Positions 36,073 through 45,638 of a stretch of 64,000 nucleotides of DNA are shown piece by piece. Location of the stretch: the NCBI RefSeq assembly GCF_002736205.1, contig NZ_CP024091.1, forward strand, positions 2,232,001 through 2,296,000. The letters run 5' to 3'. Positions within the stretch are counted from its first letter, which is position 1. Every line of letters begins with the position of its first letter. A program made the position numbers and the translations under genes. The stretch comes from Pedobacter ginsengisoli. GTDB lineage: Bacteria; Bacteroidota; Bacteroidia; Sphingobacteriales; Sphingobacteriaceae. The notes beneath the pieces are model-generated. The model worked only from the letters and a program-made list of their open reading frames with translations. It ran no database searches and had not been told where the DNA came from.

Positions 36073-36117
36073 GTATTAAATGAGACGCCTAAAATAGCTA
36101 AAAAACAGCATTCAGTA

Positions 36118-36828
36118 TTAATTTACTTTTTCCAATTTGGTTGCTCCCGATTTTTTCTCATCAACTTTTTTTGGATTCCCCTTATAATATACTTCACTCG
36201 ATCCCGAAGTCCTAATTTTCAGATCATTCAATACATTTATATTGGCCTTTCCGGTTCCATCAATATTTATATCATAAATACCTGCTACAAAATCAAATGC
36301 ATTAATAGTCGATGTTCCCTTAGCAGTTAAATTGTGTACACCGGTTTGTCCTGTCAAAGCAAGTTTCCCTACACCATCAATCCTGGTAACCAATTTCGAA
36401 GCACTCAGATCTAGAGAAACATCCGATGCACCTTCAAGTTTCAAATCAACATCAGTTGCATAAATACGTCCATCCCCAACAACTTTAACAGCCCCTACTG
36501 TATTCAGCTTTTTCAATTCACCAATACCTACAGAAACAACTACAGAGTCTGTACCACAATATATTCCATCATCCAGTTTCACCCTAAGTTCCCCACTGCT
36601 CACATCGGTTCTTACCAAATTAACAACATTCGAATCCGCACCAATTTTTATGGCATAAGAACTATCCTGTTTAAGAACAAGTTTAATAGCTCCGGTAACT
36701 TTTATCTGGTCAAAATTCTTTTCAACGGTACCTTTAAATACGCGTTTACCCGAATCCTGTATACATTCAGATGAACACCCTGCCAAAAAAACAGGAATAG
36801 CACAAACAATAGCGATAATTTTTCTCAT
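36118..36828 (-). CDS. Lipoprotein with putative auto-transporter adhesin head GIN domain (DUF2807)
   Basis: About 236 residues from the ATG at 36828; a longer frame from 36879 would overlap recQ and bury the signal peptide. The lipobox is LAGC (Cys 18). The rest is a right-handed beta-helix-like GIN/DUF2807 domain: FDQIKVTGAIKLVLKQDSS, LKLEGASDVSLDLSAS, INAFDFVAGIYDINIDGTG, VRTSGSSEVYYKGNP-like ending. The family is common in Bacteroidota with unknown function, probably at the cell surface. The start lies 4 bases after the recQ stop, implying co-translation. Confidence 0.85.
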   Translation of the reverse strand: MRKIIAIVCAIPVFLAGCSSECIQDSGKRVFKGTVEKNFDQIKVTGAIKLVLKQDSSYAIKIGADSNVVNLVRTDVSSGELRVKLDDGIYCGTDSVVVSVGIGELKKLNTVGAVKVVGDGRIYATDVDLKLEGASDVSLDLSASKLVTRIDGVGKLALTGQTGVHNLTAKGTSTINAFDFVAGIYDINIDGTGKANINVLNDLKIRTSGSSEVYYKGNPKKVDEKKSGATKLEKVN

Positions 36829-36832
36829 AATA

Positions 36833-38725
36833 TTAAAGGTAATAATTTTTCCCATCTGTTTTAATTTTACCGGCGTCAAGCAACTCCCTTATCCTATCCA
36901 ATTTTTCATTTTCATTGCCCACCTTTATAGCGTTTACCAGGTTATCTAAAGTATGGCCCTGACTCTGTAATAATGTAATAATCTCAAAGTCTATTTTGTC
37001 AGATAACTGATCCAGATCTTCCGCTTTTTTCTCAGCAAGGCAGACATCACAAACCCCGCATTTTTCACCATCAGGCTCATCAAAATACCTCAGCAATTGA
37101 ATACTCCGGCATTCAGCCTTAGTAGCATAAGCAAGTACCGCATTGATCTGATCTGTTTGAATCTTCTTTCTCAGTTCAATATATTTAACATCAATATCAA
37201 TATGCAGCAAATCAACCCGGGCACGTATATATTGCAGCTGTGGCTGATCCGTTTGAGGTAAATACGACAATATGCCCTGATCCTGCAAATTGTTTAGCAA
37301 CCTGACCACATCATTAAACGACATCCTTACCTTCTTTGCAATCTCTGATTCCTGAATTTTCACATACTGGTCAAAGGCACCACCGTATGACCTTAAAATA
37401 GCTTTAATAAGCGGATCGTAACCCGCATTTTCTATCTGAAAGCGATAAACATCTTCATTTCCTACTGTAAATAACACCCTCGACGGTAAAAATATATTTT
37501 CGGATAACACAATATACCCATCGCGTTCCAAAAACTTCAGGCCGGCTATTGTCTTAATCACACCTATATTAAACCGTTTACAAAAATCAGCAATATCAAA
37601 GTTAAAGCTTAACCCTTCGCCTGCGCCAAATGCCAATTGAAAGTAATTACCCAGATAATGATAGATCTTTTTAATCTCATCTAACGTAGGGAAACTATTG
37701 GCATATTTAACTTCCAAAGCCATTTGATCTGATTTATTTGACAGCAAAACACCATATGATCTTTTACCATCCCTGCCAGCCCTGCCCGCTTCCTGATAAT
37801 AAGCTTCCAAACTTTCTGGCAAATCCAAATGAACCACAAAACGAACATCTGGCTTATCTATCCCCATTCCAAAAGCATTGGTTGCCACCATTACCCGGGT
37901 AACATTACGCTTCCAGTCTTCCTGCCTTTTAAAGCGGTCATCCTTTTCAACCCCGGCATGATAAAAATCTGCAGCAATGCCATTTCTTTTTAAAAACAAT
38001 GCTATTTCCGAAGTTTCACGCCGGTTCCTCACATATACCAATCCACTGCCCTTTACATTTTTAACAATATCTATCAGTTTTCTGTGTTTATCCTCGTCAT
38101 TTAAAACTACGTAACTCAAATTTTTACGTGCAAAACTCTGCACAAAAACCTTCGCATTTTTAAACGCTAATTTCTCAGCAATATCATTCCTTACGAACTG
38201 GGTAGCCGTAGCCGTTAAAGCCAGAACAGGAACCTCCGGATGAATCTCTCTGATTGCACTAACCAGCAGATATGGCGGCCTGAAATCGTAGCCCCACTGC
38301 GAAACACAATGCGCTTCATCAACAGCAATAAGGTTTACATTCATGTAAGAGATTCTTTCTCTAACCAATTCCGAAAGTAAACGCTCCGGAGAAAGGTAAA
38401 GAAACTTAATATTACCATAAATGCAATTATCTAAAAGGATATCTATTTCTCTTTTCCCCATGCCTGCATAAATAGCCACCGCATTTATGCCCTTTTCTTT
38501 TAGCCCTTCAACCTGATCTTTCATAAGTGCCACCAGGGGCGAAATAACAATACATATCCCATCCATAACCATTGCAGGAACCTGAAAGCAAAGCGATTTG
38601 CCCCCTCCTGTTGGTAATAATGCCAAGGTGTCATTTCCGTTTAAAACCGATGCAATAATTTCATCCTGCGATGGCCTGAAACTATCAAATCCCCAGTATC
38701 GTTTTAATATCTCTGCTTCACTCAT
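36833..38725 (-). CDS. recQ: RecQ-family ATP-dependent DNA helicase
   Basis: 630 residues. Helicase motif I is LLPTGGGKSLCF (37-46), motif II DEAH (136-139) followed by CVSQWGYDFRP, with ALTATAT (III) and QEAGRAGRDG (VI). The zinc-binding region has CRSIQLLRYF...CGVCDVC near residue 540-565. A recognisable HRDC domain is missing, as in the shorter of the two RecQ types many Bacteroidota carry. It unwinds DNA 3' to 5' in recombination and replication repair. A TAGTTTTG box lies 14 bases before the start. Confidence 0.95.
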   Translation of the reverse strand: MSEAEILKRYWGFDSFRPSQDEIIASVLNGNDTLALLPTGGGKSLCFQVPAMVMDGICIVISPLVALMKDQVEGLKEKGINAVAIYAGMGKREIDILLDNCIYGNIKFLYLSPERLLSELVRERISYMNVNLIAVDEAHCVSQWGYDFRPPYLLVSAIREIHPEVPVLALTATATQFVRNDIAEKLAFKNAKVFVQSFARKNLSYVVLNDEDKHRKLIDIVKNVKGSGLVYVRNRRETSEIALFLKRNGIAADFYHAGVEKDDRFKRQEDWKRNVTRVMVATNAFGMGIDKPDVRFVVHLDLPESLEAYYQEAGRAGRDGKRSYGVLLSNKSDQMALEVKYANSFPTLDEIKKIYHYLGNYFQLAFGAGEGLSFNFDIADFCKRFNIGVIKTIAGLKFLERDGYIVLSENIFLPSRVLFTVGNEDVYRFQIENAGYDPLIKAILRSYGGAFDQYVKIQESEIAKKVRMSFNDVVRLLNNLQDQGILSYLPQTDQPQLQYIRARVDLLHIDIDVKYIELRKKIQTDQINAVLAYATKAECRSIQLLRYFDEPDGEKCGVCDVCLAEKKAEDLDQLSDKIDFEIITLLQSQGHTLDNLVNAIKVGNENEKLDRIRELLDAGKIKTDGKNYYL

Positions 38726-38739
38726 AAAAAGGTTAAGTC

Positions 38740-38747
38740 CAAAACTA
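38740..38747 (-). promoter_or_regulatory. Candidate -7 box (TAGTTTTG) of recQ
   Basis: TAGTTTTG on the minus strand fits TAnnTTTG and leaves a 5' leader of about ten bases before the recQ ATG at 38725. Confidence 0.4.
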
Positions 38748-38798
38748 TAAAAATGAACTGATATTACTAAATTGCGTGCTAATTAACACCCGCTGCTT

Positions 38799-41700
38799 AT
38801 GAAAACACCACTACTATTATTATGTTTCCTTACCGGACTTCATTTCAGCTACGCGCAGGAAAAAAAATGGGATATCGAAAAATATCAGGGTCCAACTAAA
38901 ACGTTTAATATCAGCACAGATGAGGGTACCTGGATGAACCTGGACGTAAGTTCCGACGGCAAAGATATAGTGTTTGATCTTTTAGGCGATATTTACACCA
39001 TCCCCGTTACAGGTGGTACTGCTACATTGTTAAGCGGAGGCATTGCCTGGGAAGTTCAGCCTCGTTTTAGCCCAAACGGAAAATACATTTCCTATACAAG
39101 TGATAAAAGCGGAGCAGATAACATCTGGATTATGAACCGCGATGGTTCCAATAAAAGACAAGTTACCAAAGAAACATTCAGACTGCTGAACAATGCTACC
39201 TGGATGCCAAACAGCGATTACCTGATTGCCCGCAAACACTTTACAGGCTATCGTTCTTTAGGTGCCGGAGAAATGTGGATGTACAGCATATATGGTGGCG
39301 AAGGCGTACAATTAACCAAAAGAAAAAACGACCAGCAAGATGCCGGCGAGCCAAATGTATCGCCCGATGGCCGATATTTATATTTTAGCGAAGATGTATC
39401 GCCAGGTCCAAATTTCGAATACAGTAAAGATCCAAATGGTGTAATCTATGCTATCAGACAGCTTGATATGGTTACGGGCAAACTAACAGATCTGATAGAA
39501 CAACCTGGCGGTTCTGCACGTCCTCAAATCTCTCCTGATGGCAAAATGATGGCATACGTAAAACGTGTAAGGCTAAAATCGGTGCTTATTGTACAGAATA
39601 TCAAATCGGGCGAAGAATGGACACTAACAGAAGATCTTACTCACGACCAGCAGGAAACATGGGCAATATTTGGTGTTTATCCTAATTTTGCATGGACACC
39701 AGATTCCAAAAACATCATCTTTTACTCTAAAGGCAAAATCAAAAAAATAGAGCTTAGTTCGCTGGTTATTTCCGACATCCCCTTTAAAGTTACCAGCACA
39801 CAAACCGTACAAGAGTCCCTTCATTTTCCTAAACAGGTATTTAGTGCCGAGTTTAGTTCAAAAATGATCAGACAACTAACTACCTCTCCCGATGGTAAGT
39901 TTGTAGTATTTAATGCCGCAGGCTTTTTATATAAAAAGGAACTGCCAAATGGCACACCTGAAAGAGTGACTAATGGTATTGATTTTGAATTTGAGCCAGA
40001 CATTAGTCCGGATGGAAAATCTGTGATCTTCACTACCTGGAGTGATGAGTTTAAAGGCGCCATTAAAAAAGCTGATCTGAAATCTGGTAAAACAATACCA
40101 CTTACAGAGGAAAAGGGCCTTTATTACTCACCTTCATATTCTACCAAAGGCGATAAAATCGTTTACCGCAAAGGTGTCGGAAATGATGTATTAGGCTATG
40201 CTTACGGCCGTGGAACAGGCATATTTACCATGGCAGCAGATGGATCCGGAAAAACCTTAATATCCGAAAATGGCATAAAACCACAATTCAATAAAGATGA
40301 TACCAGAATCTTTTTTCAGGGAAATGAAGATGGTAAAAAGGCCTTTAAAAGTGTAGACCTAAACGGCGGCAACCCCCGCACGCACTATACCTCTACCTAT
40401 GTTACCCAATTTTGCCCAAGTCCAGATGGCAAATGGATGGCATTTACAGAATTGTTTAATGTATACATTACCCCAATGGTAATTACCGGTTCACCATTAG
40501 ATCTTTCGTCAGCAAACAAAACTATTCCGCTAACCAGGGTTACTAAAGATGCAGGAACTTATTTGCATTGGAGCAACGATGGCAGCAAATTACAGTGGAC
40601 ATTAGGAGAGCAATATTTTAGCCGTGAAATTAAAAACAGCTTTAATTTTGTAGATGGTGCCCCGCAAACAATCCCGCCACCAGATTCTACAGGTATTTCT
40701 ATAGGGCTACGCCTTAAAACCGACGTACCAGATGGCATAACGGCCTTAAAAGGTGCCAGGATAATTACCATGAAAGGCGACGAAGTTATTGAAGAAGGAA
40801 CCATAATAGTAGATCACAACAAGGTTGTTGCCGTAGGCAAAGCAACCGAGGTAAGCATACCGCAAGGCGCCAAAGTAATTGATGTAACCGGCAAAACAAT
40901 AATGCCGGGCATTATAGATGTACATGCACATTTACGGACCAGTCCGGATGGTATTAGTCCGCAGCAAGATTGGTCATACCTTGCCAACCTTGCCTTTGGG
41001 GTAACTACCTCGCACGACCCATCGAGCAATACTGAAATGGTATTTAGCCAATCAGAAATGATCAGATCAGGCCGTATGGTAGGCCCTCGACTATACTCAA
41101 CCGGCTCGATATTATACGGGGCCGATGGCGATTTCAAGGTAGTCATTAACAGTCTGGACGATGCCTTATCTCATCTCAGAAGATTAAAAGCTGTAGGCGC
41201 CTTCTCTGTTAAATCGTACAACCAGCCACGCCGCGATCAGCGCCAGCAGATTTTAGAGGCCGCACGCCAATTAAAAATGGAAGTAGTTCCAGAAGGCGGT
41301 TCTACCTTCTTTACCAACATGAACATGATTTCTGATGGTCATACCGGCATTGAACACAGCATCCCGGTTGCCCCGGTTTATAAAGATGTAGTTTCATTTT
41401 GGAACAATACTAAAGTGGCCTACACACCTACCCTAATTGTTAGTTACGGCAGCCAATGGGGCGAGAATTACTGGTACGACAGAACCAATGTATGGGAAAA
41501 TGAAAGGCTAATGGCATTTACACCCCGCCCAATCATCGATTCACGTTCAAGAAGAAGAACAACCTCTGAATATGGAGATTATGGCCATATTGAAGTTTCA
41601 AAAGCAGTTAAGCAAATTGCTGACGGTGGCACCAAGGTAAACTTAGGTGCACACGGACAAATCCAGGGGCTTGGAGCCCACTGGGAGCTATGGATGCTGG

Positions 41701-42038
41701 TACAGGGCGGTATGACACCTATACAAGCCATCAGGTCGGCAACATTAAATGGTGCCTCCTATTTAGGCATGGAAAAAGAAATAGGTTCATTGGAAAATGG
41801 AAAACTTGCCGATCTGGTAATTATGGATGCCAACCCATTGGACGACATCAGAAACTCAGAAAAAATTAAATACGTAATGGTAAATGGCCGTATTTACGAC
41901 AGTTTATCTATGAATGAAATTGGTGGCCGCGAAAAACTACGTGGCAAACTATGGTTTGAGATGGGTAAAGGTATGGTTTACAGTTTTCCAACAGGAAATG
42001 CCGAAACCTGGACCTTTACCACACCTAATTGTGATTAA
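38799..42038 (+). CDS. Exported TolB-propeller/amidohydrolase fusion
   Basis: 1079 residues with a signal peptide (1-19, ending FSYAQ). Residues about 40-620 carry TolB/WD40-like repeats (SPNGKYISYTSDKSGADNIW, ISPDGKMMAYVKR, ISPDGKSVIFTTW). Residues about 650-1060 form an amidohydrolase: metal-binding HAH at 709-711 (IMPGIIDVHAHLR), His in DGHTGIEHS, and LGAHGQ as a later metal ligand region. Such fusions are common in Bacteroidota and resemble cyclic-dipeptide or imidazolonepropionase-like hydrolases. The substrate is unknown; the location is periplasmic or extracellular. Confidence 0.9.
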   Translation: MKTPLLLLCFLTGLHFSYAQEKKWDIEKYQGPTKTFNISTDEGTWMNLDVSSDGKDIVFDLLGDIYTIPVTGGTATLLSGGIAWEVQPRFSPNGKYISYTSDKSGADNIWIMNRDGSNKRQVTKETFRLLNNATWMPNSDYLIARKHFTGYRSLGAGEMWMYSIYGGEGVQLTKRKNDQQDAGEPNVSPDGRYLYFSEDVSPGPNFEYSKDPNGVIYAIRQLDMVTGKLTDLIEQPGGSARPQISPDGKMMAYVKRVRLKSVLIVQNIKSGEEWTLTEDLTHDQQETWAIFGVYPNFAWTPDSKNIIFYSKGKIKKIELSSLVISDIPFKVTSTQTVQESLHFPKQVFSAEFSSKMIRQLTTSPDGKFVVFNAAGFLYKKELPNGTPERVTNGIDFEFEPDISPDGKSVIFTTWSDEFKGAIKKADLKSGKTIPLTEEKGLYYSPSYSTKGDKIVYRKGVGNDVLGYAYGRGTGIFTMAADGSGKTLISENGIKPQFNKDDTRIFFQGNEDGKKAFKSVDLNGGNPRTHYTSTYVTQFCPSPDGKWMAFTELFNVYITPMVITGSPLDLSSANKTIPLTRVTKDAGTYLHWSNDGSKLQWTLGEQYFSREIKNSFNFVDGAPQTIPPPDSTGISIGLRLKTDVPDGITALKGARIITMKGDEVIEEGTIIVDHNKVVAVGKATEVSIPQGAKVIDVTGKTIMPGIIDVHAHLRTSPDGISPQQDWSYLANLAFGVTTSHDPSSNTEMVFSQSEMIRSGRMVGPRLYSTGSILYGADGDFKVVINSLDDALSHLRRLKAVGAFSVKSYNQPRRDQRQQILEAARQLKMEVVPEGGSTFFTNMNMISDGHTGIEHSIPVAPVYKDVVSFWNNTKVAYTPTLIVSYGSQWGENYWYDRTNVWENERLMAFTPRPIIDSRSRRRTTSEYGDYGHIEVSKAVKQIADGGTKVNLGAHGQIQGLGAHWELWMLVQGGMTPIQAIRSATLNGASYLGMEKEIGSLENGKLADLVIMDANPLDDIRNSEKIKYVMVNGRIYDSLSMNEIGGREKLRGKLWFEMGKGMVYSFPTGNAETWTFTTPNCD

Positions 42039-42045
42039 TAAAAAT

Positions 42046-42072
42046 AACCCGTTACTTATCTAGTAGCGGGTT
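42046..42072. terminator. Terminator between the amidohydrolase and serpin genes
   Basis: Stem AACCCGTTAC / GTAGCGGGTT (one G-U pair on the plus strand) with a seven-base loop. It overlaps the serpin stop codon at 42052 and serves the convergent gene pair. Confidence 0.7.
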
Positions 42073-43299
42073 ACTTAAAATACCGGTAAACAAAATCAAT
42101 CCGGTTTTCATTTCGCGGATAGCATATACAAACGGACGATTGATAAGAACAGCAGATGGTTGCTGCACCGATGTAAGTTGAATTCCTACAGAGGTAACAG
42201 CGGCAGCCTCGGTACCACTTTCATTTACTTCAATAAAAGTTTTGTGTTTCACCTCGTCTATTTGCAACTTACCTGCGGCATTTATTCTTGTAAAATCAGC
42301 AAAGCCATTTTTACCAAAAGCAATCCCCATACCCAGATGCTCTAATTGATCATTCAGCTTAATTTCATAGCTAAATTTAAACTTAGGCATTTTTATTTCC
42401 ATACCGGTTTTTATTAAACCTGTCATCCATCCTTTCCATTTTGCAGGAGTGATGGATCCGGCAAATTCATTGATATTGGCAGTAGCCGATCCTGGTAATA
42501 CAATTACCATACTATATTTTTCATTTCCATAAGGAAGTTCATAAATACTTGCCTCTTGCAAACTCTGGTAATTAACCGAAGCTTTTGCAACCATAAAATC
42601 TGCTTGAACCTTATTATTGGCATCCAGGTTAAAATCTGATTTAGCAGTTTTACTCTTATCGAATTTATATTTCCAGTCGCTTTTAAAGTAAACCGCATTA
42701 ATCAGAAACATTACTATATCACTACTTATATGATCAATTATGCTTGGAATCTTTCCATGTGTTCTATTATTTACCCAGTTGTTAATTTTATCTTTTGCTG
42801 TCGGGCTGCTAAAATCCAGTCCTGCAACTTCGGCATTATAATTATCTGTATTTACTTTAAGAAAGGCAGGTAATGCGGTAAAGTTGTTTGTATACCAGAT
42901 TGAATTGGCAATTTCTAATGTCGCCTTTGGATCTAACTGAGGCAGTTCAGTTACTATTTTATGGTAGTAACTATTTACTTCAGCTTCTGTAAAATCTTTA
43001 AATTCCATAGTATTTCTTATGGCCTCCAGGGTAGATCCATTACTTCCGTTACTTGTCATACCCAATGCAATGCTTACACTTAAAGGCGATAACATTAGGT
43101 TTTTACCGGCTATAGGGCTAGATAAGGTTTCCTTAAACAGTTTAAAAGTAAAAGCATTATCGGCTTCTACCTTTTGCTGCTCCCTTGCAGTTAATATTAA
43201 ATCTTTTCCCTGGTCTAAGGTTTTGTTATCCTTTTTGCAAGATGTGGCTGTGATAATGAAAGCAGCAATGATTAAAAATAATGTGTATTTCTTTTTCAT
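42052..43299 (-). CDS. Lipoprotein serpin (serine/cysteine protease inhibitor)
   Basis: 415 residues. The lipobox is TATSC (Cys 21) followed by KKDNK. The rest is a full serpin fold: NLMLSPLSVSIALGMTSNGS, LEIANSIWY, KINNWVNNRTHGKIP, LINAVYFKSDW, LPYGNEKYSMVIVLP, and the C-terminal NRPFVYAIRE...ILFTGIL. The reactive-loop hinge is intact (ESGTEAAAVT, P17-P8 at 360-369), with small residues throughout, so it should be inhibitory. By counting from P17 the P1-P1' bond falls at about Thr376-Ser377. The anchored location suggests defence against external proteases. Confidence 0.93.
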   Translation of the reverse strand: MKKKYTLFLIIAAFIITATSCKKDNKTLDQGKDLILTAREQQKVEADNAFTFKLFKETLSSPIAGKNLMLSPLSVSIALGMTSNGSNGSTLEAIRNTMEFKDFTEAEVNSYYHKIVTELPQLDPKATLEIANSIWYTNNFTALPAFLKVNTDNYNAEVAGLDFSSPTAKDKINNWVNNRTHGKIPSIIDHISSDIVMFLINAVYFKSDWKYKFDKSKTAKSDFNLDANNKVQADFMVAKASVNYQSLQEASIYELPYGNEKYSMVIVLPGSATANINEFAGSITPAKWKGWMTGLIKTGMEIKMPKFKFSYEIKLNDQLEHLGMGIAFGKNGFADFTRINAAGKLQIDEVKHKTFIEVNESGTEAAAVTSVGIQLTSVQQPSAVLINRPFVYAIREMKTGLILFTGILSNPLLDK

Positions 43300-43333
43300 T
43301 TGGCTAATGATTTGGTTTACTTCCCTATACGTA

Positions 43334-43341
43334 CAAATTTA
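43334..43341 (-). promoter_or_regulatory. Candidate -7 box (TAAATTTG) of the serpin gene
   Basis: TAAATTTG on the minus strand fits TAnnTTTG, 34 bases before the serpin ATG at 43299. No clear -33 element is seen. Confidence 0.4.
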
Positions 43342-43411
43342 TTATTCCGCTACAGTCAGCTTACATTTTTGGTTTATCAGGACTTTTAGATTGATGCTAC
43401 AAGAGCTTTTG

Positions 43412-43501
43412 GTTCGGGGGCGTTGAGAGGGCGTTCAGAGAGCTTTGCTAGGGCCTTGGTAGGGCTAAAGGCCCTAGCAAAGCCCTGTCAGAACCCTAGC
43501 A
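43412..43501. repeat. GC-rich palindromic element in an AT-rich intergenic region
   Basis: The interval 43300-43588 holds the serpin promoter and this conspicuous GC-rich block. It contains an 11-base tandem pair GGCGTT(G/C)AGAG at 43419-43429 and 43430-43440. A perfect 14-base inverted repeat follows, GCTTTGCTAGGGCC (42-55) and GGCCCTAGCAAAGC (70-83) counted from 43400, with a 14-base loop. The composition is unlike the flanking DNA. It looks like an interspersed palindromic (REP-like) element; other copies are not in the window. Confidence 0.65.
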
Positions 43502-43588
43502 CATATTATCAACCGGAAAGTAAAATCACTGCAAATCCCAATATTATTATATCGAATCTATTTATTAGATTTAATAATAAAAAAGGTG

Positions 43589-44371
43589 ATGGAGGTACAA
43601 TCAAGAAGCAAAGCCACTATTATTTCTGATAATATCAGACAGGCCATTAAACGATCTTTACAGGCATTTTTTCAATTCGGATTAGCTAAGGTATCCGGAG
43701 GTAAAAGCAATGCGCTACTCCTGTCTTATGGCCACTTTGAACTTACGCCTTTTATCATTTTTCAGGGTTTTTTAAGCGGAAGCAACCTTTTGCCTAATTT
43801 AAACGGAGGCAATCTTTCTATTTGGGTTGATCCTGAATTAAGAGGAATTATTCCAATTGATGGTTTTGAGCTGCGAGGCAATTTATTACGCTACTTAAAA
43901 AAAGAAAAGAATCTTGATGTTACCCAAAAGTTAGAGATAAAGATAAATACCAACTTTAAAGATACCATAGCTGCATGTTCTCGCACTAATGGCAAGAAAA
44001 ATAGAGTATGGTTAACTCCCGACTTTATTAAATCGGCATTAGAGCTTCATGAAATGGGTATAGCACATAGTGTAGAAGCCTATCAAAACGGGATTCTTGT
44101 TGGTGGCGTAATTGGGTTCGCTATAAATGGGTATTTTATTAGTTTAAGTTCGTTTCATACGGTTGATAATGCCAGCAAAATTGCTTTCTATTATTTACTG
44201 GTTAAACTTAAAAATGATGGCTTTGTGTTGCACCTTACCGGGGCCGCCAATTCGTGGCTAACTCAGTACGGATTGGTTAATGTTCAAAAAGATGAATTCA
44301 GAGTTAGCTTAATGAAGGCAATAGCCACCCCAACTAAGTTTTCAGGAACAGTGCCTGAGTTAACATTTTAA
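43589..44371 (+). CDS. Leucyl/phenylalanyl-tRNA-protein transferase-like protein lacking catalytic residues
   Basis: 260 residues from ATG 43589 (a GTG three bases earlier is the alternative). The sequence follows the Aat (L/F-transferase) fold: RGIIPIDGFE, FKDTIAACS, VWLTPDFIKSALELHEMGIA then HSVEAYQNGILVGG at 160-173, NASKIAFYYLL at 194-204. At the position of the E. coli GESMF glutamate (Glu156) it has Leu186, and at the LIDCQ aspartate and glutamine (Asp186, Gln188) it has His215 and Thr217. The gene is therefore probably a divergent, perhaps non-transferring, paralogue rather than a working N-end-rule enzyme. Confidence 0.8.
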   Translation: MEVQSRSKATIISDNIRQAIKRSLQAFFQFGLAKVSGGKSNALLLSYGHFELTPFIIFQGFLSGSNLLPNLNGGNLSIWVDPELRGIIPIDGFELRGNLLRYLKKEKNLDVTQKLEIKINTNFKDTIAACSRTNGKKNRVWLTPDFIKSALELHEMGIAHSVEAYQNGILVGGVIGFAINGYFISLSSFHTVDNASKIAFYYLLVKLKNDGFVLHLTGAANSWLTQYGLVNVQKDEFRVSLMKAIATPTKFSGTVPELTF

Positions 44372-44388
44372 CAAATATTAAACAATTT

Positions 44389-45582
44389 TTACAAATTCTG
44401 GGCAATTACATAACCATTTGCCCAGGCCCACTGAAAATTATAGCCACCCAGCCATCCGGTTACGTCTATGCATTCGCCACCAAAGTAAAGCCCTGGTATA
44501 TTCTTACATTCAAGCGTTTTAGAAGAAAGTTCATTGGTATCAATGCCGCCCCTCATTACTTCGGCTTTGTCGTATCCCTTATCTCCTGCCGGTTTTACCT
44601 TAAATAAATGGATTGTGGCATGGATAAGCTCAATTTCTGCTTTAGTTAGCGATGCTACCTGCTTTTCTATAGGCAAAAATTTACTCATCGCATCTGTCAG
44701 TTTTTTAGGATAAAAGCGGTTAAATAAGGTCGAAAGCAAAGATTTACCATTCTGTTTTCTTTCCTGATCAATTAGGTTGGTAATATTTTCGCCAGGTAAG
44801 AGGTTTATATTTATCTCTTCGCCACTTCTCCAATACGAAGAGATCTGCAAAATGGCAGGGCCACTAAGCCCCCAATGTGTAAACAAAATATTCTCTTCAA
44901 AAGAGATGCGATGGTTACTTACTTCGCAAAATACACTGTTGCCTGATAGTTGGGCATACCAGTCTTCATCCTTACCCGTTATGGTTAAAGGTACCAGCGC
45001 AGGTGCAGTTTTTATAATGTTTAAGGCATGTTTTCTGGCAAAACGAAGTGCAAAATCTGTTGCCCCCATTTTAGGTATTGGCAAGCCACCGGTAGTTATT
45101 ACAAGTTTAGGGGCTTTTAATATCCGCTGCTTTCCCCCTTTTTCATATTTAACGGTAAAAGAAGAATCATTTATAAATTCTATATCAGCTACCTGCGCAT
45201 TGCAGATAATCTGTTGGTCAAAATCAGCACATACTGTAGTAAATACCTCTACAATATCTTTAGCATTTTTACCATCGGGGAAAAGCTGACCTAATGTTTT
45301 TTCTTTTCCTGTGATGCCATAAGTTTCAAAGAAACTGATGGTATCACTAACAGTCCACTGCGTAAATGCTGATTTGCTGAAGTGTTTATTATCAGATATA
45401 AACTGTTCATCGGTAGCAAACAGGTTGGTATAGTTACACCTTCCGCCTCCCGATATCAGGATTTTAGCCCCTGCTTTATCGCTTTTTTCCAGCAAGATAA
45501 CCTTTTTACCAAGGTATCCTGCCTGTACAGCGCACATCAAACCACACGCTCCGGCTCCAATAATTATAGCATCTGCATCCAT
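44389..45582 (-). CDS. HI0933/BaiN-type FAD-dependent oxidoreductase
   Basis: About 397 residues from the ATG at 45582, which places the dinucleotide-binding motif (DAIIIGAGACGLMC) at the very N terminus. The longer frame from 45645 would run into the divergent purK start. LEKSDKAGAKILISGGGRCNYTN is the diagnostic HI0933 block, and the C-terminal GLYFGGECIDVTGWLGGYNFQ binds the FAD. The family includes BaiN-like enzymes and many uncharacterised flavoproteins; the substrate is unknown. It is a cytoplasmic protein in a probable single-gene unit. Confidence 0.92.
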   Translation of the reverse strand: MDADAIIIGAGACGLMCAVQAGYLGKKVILLEKSDKAGAKILISGGGRCNYTNLFATDEQFISDNKHFSKSAFTQWTVSDTISFFETYGITGKEKTLGQLFPDGKNAKDIVEVFTTVCADFDQQIICNAQVADIEFINDSSFTVKYEKGGKQRILKAPKLVITTGGLPIPKMGATDFALRFARKHALNIIKTAPALVPLTITGKDEDWYAQLSGNSVFCEVSNHRISFEENILFTHWGLSGPAILQISSYWRSGEEININLLPGENITNLIDQERKQNGKSLLSTLFNRFYPKKLTDAMSKFLPIEKQVASLTKAEIELIHATIHLFKVKPAGDKGYDKAEVMRGGIDTNELSSKTLECKNIPGLYFGGECIDVTGWLGGYNFQWAWANGYVIAQNL

Positions 45583-45638
45583 CAATCCGTTTATATTGTT
45601 ATTTTTGTGCAAAATAAGCATAACTTTTTCATATAGAT

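Noticed and set aside
43019-43629. Two plus-strand ORFs covering the serpin 5' end and the GC-rich palindrome
   Set aside because: The first is antisense to the serpin and the second reads through a palindromic repeat; neither shows domain-like sequence.
44777-45289. 170-residue ORF on the plus strand
   Set aside because: Antisense shadow of the well-supported HI0933-type flavoprotein gene.
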